Positions 53,662 to 64,000 of a stretch of DNA of 64,000 nucleotides are shown piece after piece. The stretch comes from Paracidovorax avenae. GTDB lineage: Bacteria > Pseudomonadota > Gammaproteobacteria > Burkholderiales > Burkholderiaceae_C. The DNA is taken from positions 2,391,501 through 2,455,500 of the forward strand of contig NZ_CP156079.1 of NCBI RefSeq assembly GCF_040892545.1, given 5' to 3'. The notes under the pieces are model-generated. The model saw only the letters and a program-made list of their open reading frames with translations, was not told where the DNA came from and made no database searches. The position numbers were made by a program, and so were the translations under genes. How positions within the stretch are numbered: position 1 is the stretch's first letter; every line of letters starts with the position of its first letter.

Positions 53662-54963
53662 TCAGGGCGCGGCGTCCTGCATGCGGCGCATCGGCGTGGC
53701 CACCGCCGCCAGGGCGGCCAGCAGCACCAGGGTGCCGCCGCACAGCAGGAAGAGGCGGCCCGGCGGCACGGCCTGCAGCAGCCAGCCCGTCGCCGCCGCG
53801 GCCACCGGCTGCAGGCCCATGAAAATGAACATGAACAGGCCCATGGTGCGCCCGAGCAGCGCGGGGGGAACGCGCTGCTGGATCCACGTGAACAGCCCCA
53901 CCTGCATGAAGCCGCCCAGCAGGCCCACGCTGCCCAGGAGCAGCGCCCCCTGCCAGACCGCCGAGATGCTTCCCAGCGGCGCGATCAGCAGGCCCGCCAC
54001 GGCATCCACCGCCAGCAGGGTGGTGCCCAGGTTGACGATCCGCAGGCGGGGCAGCGCGCCCGCCGCCACCATGCCCGCCAGCGTGCCCGCGCCGTGCATG
54101 CCCACCAGGATGCCGAATGCTGCGGCGCCGAGCTGCGGCTGGCCATGGGTGAGCACGGGCAGGGCGATCTGCGTCGGCCCCATCACCAGGATCGACAGCA
54201 GCCCCCAGTACAGGAAACAGGTGCGCAGCGGCCGGTCGCGCCAGGCATGGGACAGGCCCTGGGCGACGGCGGCCAGCACCGCGCCGCCGCCCGGAGCCGC
54301 GCCGGGCGCGGACGCATGCAGCCGCACCCGGCCGAGCATCCACGCGGACACCACGAAGCTGAGCGCGTCCACCGCGAAGGCGAAGCCGATACCCGCGTGG
54401 TCCGCTGCCTGCGTGCCTGCGCCGCCGAAGCCGGCGATCAGCAGGCCGGCGAGGAGCGGGCCGACGGACATGCCGATCTGCCGCAGCCCCATGCCGATGC
54501 TGTTGGCCGCGTGCAGCTGTGCCCGGCCGACCACGCGCGGCGTGATGGACGTGGCGGCCGGGATGCTGAAGGCGGTGGAGATACCGAGCGCCAGCGACAG
54601 CGCGTAGAGCGCCCAGAGCGGGCAGTGGCCGGCGAGCACCAGCGCGGCCAGCAGCCCGGTCAGCACGGCGTTCAGCCAGCGCGTCAGGCGCAGCACCCGC
54701 AGCGGCGAATGCCGGTCCACGATGGCGCCGCCGACGAGGATGAAGACGGCGCGGGGCACGCTCATGAGGGCCAGCACGGTGCCCAGCACGCGCGTGTCGT
54801 CCGTGGTCTGCAGCACCAGCCAGGGCATGGCGATCAGCGAGAACTGGTCGCCCAGCAGGGACAGCGCCGAACTGGCGGTGAGCCACCGGAAGCCGGCGTT
54901 GCGCGACAGCGGCTCGCCGGGCGGCGCAGGCGCGTAAGAAGGGGAGTTCGATTCAGGAGCCAT
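53662..54963 (-). CDS. MFS efflux-type transporter, probably MerR-controlled
   Basis: A 433-residue major facilitator of the MFS_3/enterobactin-exporter-like group, with about twelve helices. The loop 2-3 motif appears as GGAIVDRHSPLRVLRLTRW, and the start WLTASSALSLLGDQFSLIAMPWLVL is typical. It probably exports a drug-like or siderophore-like compound. It lies 34 bases downstream of the merR gene, and a MerR-type promoter occupies that gap, placing the start codon only a few bases after the predicted transcription start. An mRNA with little or no leader is therefore possible. A 169-base gap without features follows before the hybrid kinase gene. Confidence 0.85.
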   Translation of the reverse strand: MAPESNSPSYAPAPPGEPLSRNAGFRWLTASSALSLLGDQFSLIAMPWLVLQTTDDTRVLGTVLALMSVPRAVFILVGGAIVDRHSPLRVLRLTRWLNAVLTGLLAALVLAGHCPLWALYALSLALGISTAFSIPAATSITPRVVGRAQLHAANSIGMGLRQIGMSVGPLLAGLLIAGFGGAGTQAADHAGIGFAFAVDALSFVVSAWMLGRVRLHASAPGAAPGGGAVLAAVAQGLSHAWRDRPLRTCFLYWGLLSILVMGPTQIALPVLTHGQPQLGAAAFGILVGMHGAGTLAGMVAAGALPRLRIVNLGTTLLAVDAVAGLLIAPLGSISAVWQGALLLGSVGLLGGFMQVGLFTWIQQRVPPALLGRTMGLFMFIFMGLQPVAAAATGWLLQAVPPGRLFLLCGGTLVLLAALAAVATPMRRMQDAAP

Positions 54964-54970
54964 GGCCCCG

Positions 54971-55001
54971 ACTGTGAAGCCTCACGTTGCGTGAGGGTCA
55001 A
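54971..55001 (-). promoter_or_regulatory. MerR-type promoter/operator in front of MFS gene
   Basis: On the minus strand TTGACC (55001-54996), a 19-base spacer, then CACAGT (54976-54971). The spacer region holds the perfect palindrome CCTCACG-CAA-CGTGAGG (54996-54980). A 19-base spacer filled by a dyad is the hallmark of promoters activated by MerR proteins through DNA untwisting. The -35 overlaps the merR stop codon and the -10 lies eight bases before the MFS ATG. The -10 hexamer is a poor match, as expected for an activator-dependent promoter. Confidence 0.65.
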
Positions 55002-56023
55002 GCGGGTCCCGGGGCCTGTTGCGCGAATGCCTGCGCGGATTCCAGATAGGCACGTGCCGCCTCGCTCAAGGGGGTGCCTGCGCGCAGAAGGGGCTCGTTG
55101 GCCGCCGCCGCGATCAGCTTGCGCCGCAGTTCGGGGTCCTGGTGGGTCAGCGTGTCGAACAGGGCTTTCCAGCGCCGGCATGCCGCCAGGGCGGCGTTGC
55201 TGGACGGCGGCACCTGCCGTGCGATCAGTGCCTGCACTTCCTCGTCGAGTGCCGCCCAGTCCGTGTAGGGAACGTGCCCCAGGCGGTACAGGTCCGGCAG
55301 GTCGATGTAGCGGGAGAGCAGCGCCACGCGCAGCTGGATGGCGGATTCGATGTAGGCGATCATGTCGCCGGAGGGCGCATGGTTGCGGCCCTGGGTGCCC
55401 GGCTCGGTGCGGAACATGTGGCCCCAGCGGTCCAGCAGCGCCATGTCGCCGTCCATCCAGTGCAGCATCAGTGCCATCCAGCGGTAGGCCAGCCGCTGCA
55501 CCTCCGGGTCATGGGGGGGCAGCCCGCGGTCCATCGCGCTCCGCACGAGGTCGCGCACCACGGTCCAGTCGGCTTCGATGCGTTTCCAGTTGCCGAAAAT
55601 GCGCTGCAGTTCGGCGGCGTTGAAATACTTGCCGTACGTGCCCATCAGGGCCAGCGTTTCCAGCCAGTCCCCCATGCCGGGCGCCGGCCCGGCCACCAGG
55701 CCGTTGCGCAGCAGGGCCAGCCGGCCGCGCAGTTCGGTCGCCTGGGCGATCTGCCGGTCCAGCGCCTGGATCTGCTGGGCGATGATGGATTCCGGGTCCG
55801 GCCCGCCGCCCTGCAGCAGGCCGGCGATGTCGCCGAGCGGCAGGCCGAGGTGGCGCAGGGTCTGGATGGCGTGCAGCCGCTGCACGTCTGCCTCGCTGTA
55901 GAGGCGGTAGCCGGATTCCGAGCGCGCGGAAGGCCGCAGCAGCCCGATCTCGTCGTAATGGTGCAGGGCACGCACCGTCAGGCCGGTGCGCCGGGCCAGT
56001 TCGCCCACCCGTAGCCGCTGCAT
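54998..56023 (-). CDS. MerR family transcriptional regulator
   Basis: A 341-residue MerR-type regulator. The DNA-binding part is RVGELARRTGLTVRALHHYDEIGLLRPS (helix-turn-helix GELARRTGLTVRALHHYDE, then the wing SESGYRLYSEADVQRL), followed by a dimerisation coiled coil at about 85-110. The long C-terminal domain (about 120-340) is helical and Trp/Met-rich (MALMLHWMDGDMALLDRWG), resembling TipAS-like drug-binding domains. It probably senses a hydrophobic compound and activates the MFS gene from the promoter across its own stop codon. It follows the FKBP gene by 14 bases. The ATG at 56023 was preferred over a GTG three codons upstream. Confidence 0.87.
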   Translation of the reverse strand: MQRLRVGELARRTGLTVRALHHYDEIGLLRPSARSESGYRLYSEADVQRLHAIQTLRHLGLPLGDIAGLLQGGGPDPESIIAQQIQALDRQIAQATELRGRLALLRNGLVAGPAPGMGDWLETLALMGTYGKYFNAAELQRIFGNWKRIEADWTVVRDLVRSAMDRGLPPHDPEVQRLAYRWMALMLHWMDGDMALLDRWGHMFRTEPGTQGRNHAPSGDMIAYIESAIQLRVALLSRYIDLPDLYRLGHVPYTDWAALDEEVQALIARQVPPSSNAALAACRRWKALFDTLTHQDPELRRKLIAAAANEPLLRAGTPLSEAARAYLESAQAFAQQAPGPA

Positions 56024-56037
56024 GCCCGGCACCCCGC

Positions 56038-56481
56038 TCAGCGGCGCACGGAGACCAGTTCGACCTCGAAGCGCAGCGTGGCGTTGGGCGGAATCACGCC
56101 GCCGGCGCCAGCCGCGCCGTAGGCAATGGCGGGTGGGCAGGTGAGGCGGGCCTTGCCGCCCGGCTTCATGCGCTGCACGCCTTCGGTCCAGCAGGGGATC
56201 ACGCGGTTGAGCGGGAATTCGGTGGGCTCGCCGCGCTTGTAGGAGCTGTCGAATTCCTTGCCGTCCAGGAACGTGCCGCGGTAGTGCACCTTCACGACGT
56301 CGGTGGCCTTGGGCGATTCGCCCGTGCCTTCCTTGAGCGACTCGTACACCAGGCCGCTGGCGGTGGTGACGGGTGCCGGTGCGGCCGCGGCCGAAGCGGC
56401 GGGTGCCGCGGTCGGCTTCTGGGCGCAGGCGGTACCGGCCAGCAGGACGGCGGCGAGAGCGGGCAGGAAGGTCTTCTTCAC
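56038..56481 (-). CDS. FKBP-type peptidyl-prolyl isomerase, exported
   Basis: A 147-residue protein with a signal peptide (about 1-20, cleavage near TACA-Q), an Ala/Pro linker to about residue 40 and a complete FKBP domain. VKVHYRGTFLDGKEFDSSYK, FPLNRVIPCWTEGVQRMKPG and YGAAGAGGVIPPNATLRFEV contain the usual active-site aromatic residues. The lipobox rule is not met (Gly at -3), so a soluble periplasmic enzyme is favoured over a lipoprotein. It would catalyse proline isomerisation in exported proteins. It lies between gcvP and merR on the same strand and could be co-transcribed with merR. Confidence 0.92.
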   Translation of the reverse strand: MKKTFLPALAAVLLAGTACAQKPTAAPAASAAAAPAPVTTASGLVYESLKEGTGESPKATDVVKVHYRGTFLDGKEFDSSYKRGEPTEFPLNRVIPCWTEGVQRMKPGGKARLTCPPAIAYGAAGAGGVIPPNATLRFEVELVSVRR

Positions 56482-56529
56482 GGTAAGGGGTCTCCGGTCA
56501 AAAGACGCGATGGTAGCCCGCGCGCGTTC

Positions 56530-59421
<2,892 letters not shown>

Positions 59422-59530
59422 GGGAGGGGTCCCGGTCAGCGGAAAGAGGGGAAAAGGGAAAACGAAAAGGGCGCCCTGCGCGGGCGCACCGCGGCGGGCC
59501 GGCCCGAAGCCGCCCGCCGCCGGGGCCGGA

Positions 59531-59905
59531 TCAGGCGTTCTTCGAGAACTCGGTGTAGGCGGTTTCGTCCATGAGCGCATCGAGCTGCGACGCGTCGGAC
59601 AGGCGCACCTTGAAGAACCAGCCGTCGCCCAGCGGCGCGCTGTTGGCGAGCGACGGATCGGCGCGCAGCGCCTCGTTCACTTCCACGATCTCGCCGGACA
59701 CGGGCATGTACACGTCGGCGGCAGCCTTCACGGACTCGACCACGCCGGCCACTTCGCCCTGGGCGAAAGTCTTGCCCACCTCGGGCAGGTCGACGAAGAC
59801 GACGTCGCCGAGCGCATCCTGCGCATGGACGGTGATGCCGACGACGGCGGCGCCGGTGTCGGCGGCGTTGATCCACTCGTGGTCGCGGGAAAACTTGACG
59901 GTCAT
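59531..59905 (-). CDS. gcvH: Glycine cleavage system H protein
   Basis: A 124-residue lipoyl carrier. The lipoylation Lys is in [18 protein letters not shown], the usual ESVKA-x-D motif. [11 protein letters not shown] starts the fold and [19 protein letters not shown] lies before the lipoyl hairpin. H protein shuttles the aminomethyl group from GcvP to GcvT and passes electrons to the lipoamide dehydrogenase. An AGGAG site precedes the ATG. It is the middle gene of the operon. Confidence 0.96.
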   Translation of the reverse strand: MTVKFSRDHEWINAADTGAAVVGITVHAQDALGDVVFVDLPEVGKTFAQGEVAGVVESVKAAADVYMPVSGEIVEVNEALRADPSLANSAPLGDGWFFKVRLSDASQLDALMDETAYTEFSKNA

Positions 59906-60043
59906 GGGGGCTCCTGAAAGAAAGGTCCGCGAAAAGGCGGTGGGAAAACGGAAAAAACGATGCGCGCTCCCGGAACGGGGCCCGCGACTGCGACTGTAGC
60001 CGCGGCCGGGGCGCTGCCGGGCGCGGGCTCGCGCGCGCCGCGG

Positions 60044-61174
60044 TCAGCCGCGGTGGTAGCGGGGCGGCAGGAACGGCATCGGGCTGACCTCCATCGGCAC
60101 GGCCTTGCCGCGCACGATCGCATGCACCACGGTGCCGGTGGCGGCGAATTCCGGCGCCACGTACCCCATGGCGACAGGCTGGTTCACGCTCGGGCCGAGC
60201 AGGCCGCTGGTCACTTCGCCGATGGCCGCGCCATCGGTGCTCTGCAGGGCGGTGTGCTCGCGCACGGGCACGCGCTCGCGCGCCACCAGCCCCACCCTGC
60301 GGCGGGTGAGCCGCGAGGGATCGTCGATCTGCGCGAGCACCTTCTCCGCGCCCGGGAAGCCGCCTGCACGGGCGCCGCCGGTGCGCCGGACCTTCTGGAT
60401 GGCCCAGTTCAACCCGGCCTCGGGCGGCGTGGTGGTGGTGTCGATGTCGTTGCCGTAGAGGCACAGGCCCGCCTCCAGCCGCAGCGAATTGCGCGCGCCC
60501 AGGCCGATCGGCTTCACTTCGGGCTGCGCGAGCAGCGCGCGCGCCAGCGCTTCGGCCTGCGCGGCGGGCACGGAGATCTCGAAGCCGTCCTCGCCGGTAT
60601 AGCCGCTGCGCGTCACGTAGCAGTCGCAGCCGGCGATCTCGAAGTGCCCACCCGTCATGAAGACCAGCGATGCGGTGCCGGGCGCCAGGCGCGCGAGCGC
60701 CGCGGCGGCCTGCGGCCCCTGCAGGGCGAGCAGCGCCTGGTCGGGCAGGGGGATGACTTCGCAGCGGCCCCCGATGCGCTCCTGGATGTGGGCGATGTCG
60801 CCGGCCTTGCAGGCGCCGTTCACGATCACGAACAGGTCGTCGCCGCGGTTCACGAACATCAGGTCGTCGATGATGCCGCCCTCGTCGTTCAGCAGCAGGC
60901 CGTAGCGCTGCTTGTTCAAGCCGAGGCCGATCACGTCCACGGGCACCAGGGTCTCGAAGGCCGCGGCGGCGTCGGGGCCGGCGAGGCGCAGCTGGCCCAT
61001 GTGCGAGACGTCGAACAGCCCGGCGGCCTGCCGCGTGTGCAGGTGCTCTGCCATCAGGCCGGCGGGGTATTGCACGGGCATGGAGTAGCCGGCGAAGGGC
61101 ACCATGCGGGCCCCGAGTTCGAGGTGCAGCGCGTGCAGGGGCGTGGTGTGCAGGGAGGCGGATTCGGCGGACAT
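60044..61174 (-). CDS. gcvT: Aminomethyltransferase, T protein
   Basis: A 376-residue T protein. VPFAGYSMPVQYPAGLMAEH, FDVSHMGQLRLAGPDAAAAF, TRSGYTGEDGFEISVP and GARNSLRLEAGLCLYGNDID are family landmarks, including the folate-site Asp region. It releases ammonia from the H-protein-bound aminomethyl group and makes 5,10-methylene-tetrahydrofolate. It is the first gene of the operon behind the riboswitch. The ATG at 61174 was chosen since homology begins with SLHTTPLHALHLELGARMV; the frame is open upstream into the leader. Confidence 0.96.
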   Translation of the reverse strand: MSAESASLHTTPLHALHLELGARMVPFAGYSMPVQYPAGLMAEHLHTRQAAGLFDVSHMGQLRLAGPDAAAAFETLVPVDVIGLGLNKQRYGLLLNDEGGIIDDLMFVNRGDDLFVIVNGACKAGDIAHIQERIGGRCEVIPLPDQALLALQGPQAAAALARLAPGTASLVFMTGGHFEIAGCDCYVTRSGYTGEDGFEISVPAAQAEALARALLAQPEVKPIGLGARNSLRLEAGLCLYGNDIDTTTTPPEAGLNWAIQKVRRTGGARAGGFPGAEKVLAQIDDPSRLTRRRVGLVARERVPVREHTALQSTDGAAIGEVTSGLLGPSVNQPVAMGYVAPEFAATGTVVHAIVRGKAVPMEVSPMPFLPPRYHRG

Positions 61175-61248
61175 GGGCGGAGCGGGCCTTTCACTCAGGC
61201 AGGGACGGACGACGCGCGTGCCGCCACGGGGCGCCACGCCTGTGCCCG

Positions 61249-61484
61249 CTGTCCGCTTTACCTGAGAGATTCACCACGCCGTGCGCGCTGCCACGGGGGC
61301 GGTGCGTTGCGGGGCTTGCTCCTTCGGTGGGCCTGCCAAGTTGGAGGCAGGCCTCTCTCCAGCCGGGGAAACGCCCGCATCCCTGCGGGCGCCTTGCCAG
61401 TCCTTTTGCCTGAGCGTTCGGGATTCCCTGCGCCTTCGGCGGCGCCCGCCACCCGTTGCGGGCGCGGCGCTCTCTCCTGACCCG
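61249..61484 (-). promoter_or_regulatory. Tandem glycine riboswitch upstream of gcvT
   Basis: The minus-strand leader shows two glycine aptamers in series. Aptamer 1 (about 61484-61375) has GGAGAG, GCCGAAGGCGCA, then CGCTCAGGCAAAAGGACTG. Aptamer 2 (about 61362-61249) has GGAGAG, CACCGAAGGAGCAA, then AATCTCTCAGGTAAAGCGGACAG. A short stable linker hairpin (CGCCCGCAGGGATGCGGGCG) lies between them. The gcvT start is about 75 bases downstream of aptamer 2. The usual outcome of glycine binding to such leaders is to turn the glycine cleavage operon on. Confidence 0.95.
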
Positions 61485-61554
61485 GCGGATTCTAACGGCT
61501 GCGCGGTGGCCCGCGGCGCCGGCAGCGCAGGTTTTTCGGGCGGTTGTGCCAAGC

Positions 61555-61583
61555 ACCCCGGTCCGGCGGTAACCGGCCGGGGT
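61555..61583. repeat. GC-rich inverted repeat between glycine riboswitch and lrp-type gene
   Basis: ACCCCGG-T-CCGG, loop CGGTAA, CCGG-CCGGGGT: an eleven-pair stem with one bulged base. No T run follows on either strand, so it is unlikely to be an intrinsic terminator. It lies in the shared divergent promoter region and could be an operator or an RNA structure at the 5' end of the gcv transcript. Confidence 0.45.
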
Positions 61584-61730
61584 CTTGCCATTCGCACGCG
61601 CCCCGGTAGGGGCGCCCTGTGGAGGAAATTGTGCCGCCAGGGCCGCCGATGGTTTTTCCGTATTTCCAGAAAATGGCGCAATGCAAAGAAAAATATTCTG
61701 CGATCAGGCGAATATCTGCACAATCCTTCC

Positions 61731-62189
61731 ATGGACCGCATCGACCGAAAAATCCTCGCCGTGCTCCAGGCCGACGCGCGCGCCAGCCTGCAGGACATCG
61801 GCCAGGCCGTGGGCCTGAGCCCGTCGCCCTGCTGGGCGCGCATCCGCCGCATGGAGGAATCCGGCGTGATCGAGGGCTACACGGTACGCCTCAACGCCCA
61901 GGCGCTGGACCTGGCCGATACCGTGCTCGTGCAGGTCACGCTCGACAGCCATTCCGACAACACCCTGGAGAAGTTCGGCGAGACGCTCGCGAGCATCCCC
62001 GAGGTGGTGGAGGCGCACCTGGTGTCGGGCGACTACGACTACCTGCTGCGCGTGGTGGTGAAGGACACGCGCGACTACGAGCGCCTGTTGCGCGAGAAGC
62101 TCTACAAGATCAAGGGCATCCGCCACAGCCGCTCGAGCTTCGTGCTGCGCACGCTCAAGAAAGCGGACCTGCCCCTGCGCGCGGACTGA
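61731..62189 (+). CDS. Lrp/AsnC family transcriptional regulator
   Basis: A 152-residue Lrp/AsnC regulator. The DNA-binding part begins MDRIDRKILAVLQADARASL with recognition segment VGLSPSPCWARIRRMEESGV. The ligand/oligomer domain has VEAHLVSGDYDYLLRVVVKD and ends in IRHSRSSFVLRTLKK. It resembles BkdR/Lrp-type local regulators that sense amino acids. It is divergent from the gcv operon, which suggests, but does not prove, a role in controlling glycine or amino-acid catabolism along with the riboswitch. The region just upstream is AT-rich, as expected for its own promoter. Confidence 0.9.
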   Translation: MDRIDRKILAVLQADARASLQDIGQAVGLSPSPCWARIRRMEESGVIEGYTVRLNAQALDLADTVLVQVTLDSHSDNTLEKFGETLASIPEVVEAHLVSGDYDYLLRVVVKDTRDYERLLREKLYKIKGIRHSRSSFVLRTLKKADLPLRAD

Positions 62190-62243
62190 GCGGCCGAGCA
62201 AGGGCGGGCATCCCGGCAGCGCCGGGGCGGGCGTGGCGCGCCG

Positions 62244-63038
62244 TCAGCCCAGCAGCAGCGCGTCGTCCGCCAGTTGCTCGCCGCGCACCTTCTCGAACAT
62301 CTGCAGCAGGTCCGGCACGCCCAGCCGGCTGCGCTCCTCGCCCGACACGTCGAGCACCACCTGGCCCTGGTGCAGCATCACGGTGCGCTGGCCCACGTCC
62401 AGCGCCTGGCGCATGCTGTGCGTGACCATCATGGTGGTGAGCTGGTTCTCGGCCACGATGCGCGCCGTGAGCTGCAGCACGAAGTCGGCCGTGCGCGGGT
62501 CGAGCGCGGCGGTGTGCTCGTCCAGCAGCAGGATGCGCGAGGGCTGCAGCGCCGCCATGAGCAGGCTGACGGCCTGGCGCTGGCCGCCCGAGAGCAGGCC
62601 GATGCGGTCGGTGAGGCGGTTCTCCAGGCCCAGGCCCAGCGTGGCGAGGCGTTCGCGGAAGGTCTCGCGCTGCTGCGCTTTCACCGCGCCGCGCAGGCCG
62701 CGCAGCGTGCCGCGCTGCTGGGCGAGCGCCATGTTCTCCTCGATGGTGAGATCCTCGCAGGTGCCGGCCATCGGGTCCTGGAAGACGCGCGCCACGCGCT
62801 TCGCGCGCGCCCAGACGGGCTGGCGGGTCACGTCCTCGCCGTCGATGGCGATGCGGCCCGTGTCCACCGACAGGTCGCCCGAAATGGCATTCAGGAAGGT
62901 GGATTTGCCGGCCCCGTTGGAGCCGATCACGGTGACGAACTGCCCGGCCGGAATGTCCAGCGACATGCCGCGCAAAGCGCGCGTCTCGATGGGCGTGCCG
63001 GGATTGAAGGTGATGTGCAGGTCTTGTGCGCTCAGCAT
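62244..63038 (-). CDS. ABC transporter ATPase, TrpX/Z-type system
   Basis: A 264-residue ATPase. Walker A is IGSNGAGKSTFLNAISG (about residues 39-55), the signature is LLSGGQRQAVSLLMA, and Walker B is ILLLDEHTAALDPRTAD. DEHTAALDP and FQDPMAGTCEDLTIEENMAL are characteristic of the ATPase that accompanies COG4120-type permeases and COG2984-type binding proteins, a family that includes tryptophan/tyrosine uptake systems. It starts 11 bases after the permease stop codon and is co-transcribed with it. The substrate is not certain. Confidence 0.9.
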   Translation of the reverse strand: MLSAQDLHITFNPGTPIETRALRGMSLDIPAGQFVTVIGSNGAGKSTFLNAISGDLSVDTGRIAIDGEDVTRQPVWARAKRVARVFQDPMAGTCEDLTIEENMALAQQRGTLRGLRGAVKAQQRETFRERLATLGLGLENRLTDRIGLLSGGQRQAVSLLMAALQPSRILLLDEHTAALDPRTADFVLQLTARIVAENQLTTMMVTHSMRQALDVGQRTVMLHQGQVVLDVSGEERSRLGVPDLLQMFEKVRGEQLADDALLLG

Positions 63039-63049
63039 GGTGCGGTTCC

Positions 63050-63940
63050 TTATCGAGGCTGCTTCGATGCGAGCTTGCGCTTGATCTGGGGGATGACCAG
63101 GGCGACGGTCACCAGCACGGCCGTGACCAGGTTCAGGTCCTGCGCCTTCAGGCCGATGAAGTCGCTGTTGAGCGCCAGCGCGATGAAGAAGCGATAGACG
63201 ATGGCGCCGATGACGACGGCGAGCGTCGCCCACACCAGCCGGCGAGAGGGCAGGATGCTCTCGCCCACGATCACGGCGGCCAGGCCGATCACGATGGTGC
63301 CGATGCCCATGGAGATGTCCGAGCCGCCCTGGGTCTGCGCGAAGAGGGCGCCGGCGAGCGCCACCAGCGCGTTCGACACGGCCATGCCCAGCAGCACCAT
63401 GGCGCCGGTGTTCACGCCCTGGGCGCGGGCCATGCGGGCGTTGGAGCCGGTGGCGCGGATGGCCAGGCCCCGCTCGGTGGCGAAGAACCAGTCCATGGCC
63501 AGCTTGGCGGCGACCACGATCACCAGCAGCAGGGCGGGCCGGGCGATGTAGTCGGCCAGGCCCTCGGGCTGCAGCAGCGTGAAGAGGGTCGGATCGTTGA
63601 TGAGCGGCACGTTGGGCCCGCCCATGATGCGCAGGTTGATCGAATAGAGCGCGATCATCATCAGGATGCTGGCCAGCAGGTCCATGATCTTCAGCTTGAC
63701 GTTGAGCCAGCCGGTGACGAGGCCGGCCGCCGCGCCTGCCGCGGTGGCCGCGAGCGTGGCCACGTAGGGGTTGGTGCCCGTGGAGATGAGCACGGCGCAT
63801 ACCGCGCCGCCCAGCGGGAAACTGCCGTCCACCGTCAGGTCGGGAAAGCGCAGCAGCCTGAATGAAATGAAGACGCCCAGCGCGACCAGGCTGAAGATCA
63901 GCCCGATCTCGACGGCGCCGAGCAGGGAAAAGAGGGACAT
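63050..63940 (-). CDS. ABC transporter permease, COG4120/TrpY type
   Basis: A 296-residue permease with about eight to nine hydrophobic helices. The N-terminal block VALGVFISFRLLRFPDLTVDG and the middle RGLAIRATGSNARMARAQGV are typical of the uncharacterised COG4120 permeases that resemble LivH and pair with the ATPase encoded next. It forms the membrane channel of the importer. A terminator-like hairpin lies just upstream, probably after the binding-protein gene that would sit beyond the window edge, giving the usual binding protein-permease-ATPase order. Confidence 0.9.
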   Translation of the reverse strand: MSLFSLLGAVEIGLIFSLVALGVFISFRLLRFPDLTVDGSFPLGGAVCAVLISTGTNPYVATLAATAAGAAAGLVTGWLNVKLKIMDLLASILMMIALYSINLRIMGGPNVPLINDPTLFTLLQPEGLADYIARPALLLVIVVAAKLAMDWFFATERGLAIRATGSNARMARAQGVNTGAMVLLGMAVSNALVALAGALFAQTQGGSDISMGIGTIVIGLAAVIVGESILPSRRLVWATLAVVIGAIVYRFFIALALNSDFIGLKAQDLNLVTAVLVTVALVIPQIKRKLASKQPR

Positions 63941-63956
63941 GGCGGGTGGGGCTTCG

Positions 63957-63986
63957 GGAAAAACGAAACAGGAGCCGAAGCTCCTG
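63957..63986 (-). terminator. Terminator-like hairpin upstream of the permease gene
   Basis: On the minus strand CAGGAGC, tetraloop TTCG, GCTCCTG, then TTTCGTTTTT. A compact seven-pair stem with a stable loop and a T-rich tail, placed directly before the permease. It probably ends or attenuates transcription from a gene beyond the window edge, so that the binding protein would be made in excess over the permease and ATPase. Confidence 0.75.
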
Positions 63987-64000
63987 CGGTCGGGGCGGCG

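Overview
The window is GC-rich bacterial DNA with tightly packed genes, many ATGA or GTGA start/stop overlaps and long antisense shadow frames. The gene content (RNase G, lptF/lptG, cysB, tripartite-tricarboxylate 'Bug' binding protein, CoA-dependent aromatic degradation, family III CoA-transferase, gcvTHP behind a tandem glycine riboswitch) fits a betaproteobacterium of the Burkholderiales, most likely Comamonadaceae. A near-perfect plant-inducible promoter (PIP) box in front of an effector-like gene points to a plant-associated Acidovorax/Paracidovorax-type organism; this placement is inference. No tRNA, rRNA, CRISPR array, insertion sequence or integrase was seen.

Layout. 1-2.4 kb: the 3' end of rng, then a minus-strand unit of a DUF6402-like protein and two tandemly duplicated small membrane-anchored proteins. 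2.8-3.9 kb: a secreted zinc-phospholipase/S1-P1-like protein. 4.0-7.2 kb: an accessory island with markedly lower GC carrying a DUF262 protein, a HEPN-like protein two bases behind it, and a convergent AT-rich PIN-like protein; this is the best candidate for a poorly described defence or toxin system. 7.3-8.5 kb: gene decay, with a frameshifted RNase T2 and a beheaded GFA-family gene. 8.5-10.8 kb: an RsbQ-like alpha/beta hydrolase translationally coupled to a PAS histidine kinase. 10.9-12.5 kb: a candidate type III effector behind a PIP box.

12.5-26.0 kb is one large plus-strand catabolic cluster: a fused FAD monooxygenase/Old Yellow Enzyme reductase of the 2-aminobenzoyl-CoA type, SDR, MarR regulator, crotonase-fold protein, acyl-CoA dehydrogenase, aryl-CoA ligase, a five-gene branched-chain-type ABC importer, a Rid-family protein and an arylformamidase-like hydrolase. 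Together they read as uptake, CoA activation, dearomatisation and beta-oxidation-like breakdown of anthranilate (2-aminobenzoate) or a close relative. A consensus promoter overlapped by a palindrome precedes the first gene.

26-46 kb is mostly conserved metabolism and cell-envelope functions: an aminotransferase, cysB, a sirohydrochlorin chelatase-like gene, lptG/lptF, pepA, holC, a LivJ-like binding protein, LysR/MFS, a HTH-citrate synthase divergent from a CoA-transferase, a hydroxyacid dehydrogenase, an acyl-CoA ligase, PilZ, a 2OG-Fe dioxygenase and a universal stress protein. 46-56.5 kb carries a small four-cysteine secreted protein, kup, a Bug protein, an SDR, an RluA-type pseudouridine synthase, a hybrid histidine kinase, and FKBP-merR-MFS with a MerR-type promoter lying across the merR stop codon. 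56.5-62.2 kb is the glycine cleavage system gcvT-gcvH-gcvP under a tandem glycine riboswitch, divergent from an Lrp/AsnC regulator. The window ends in an ABC importer (ATPase and permease) whose binding protein probably lies just outside.
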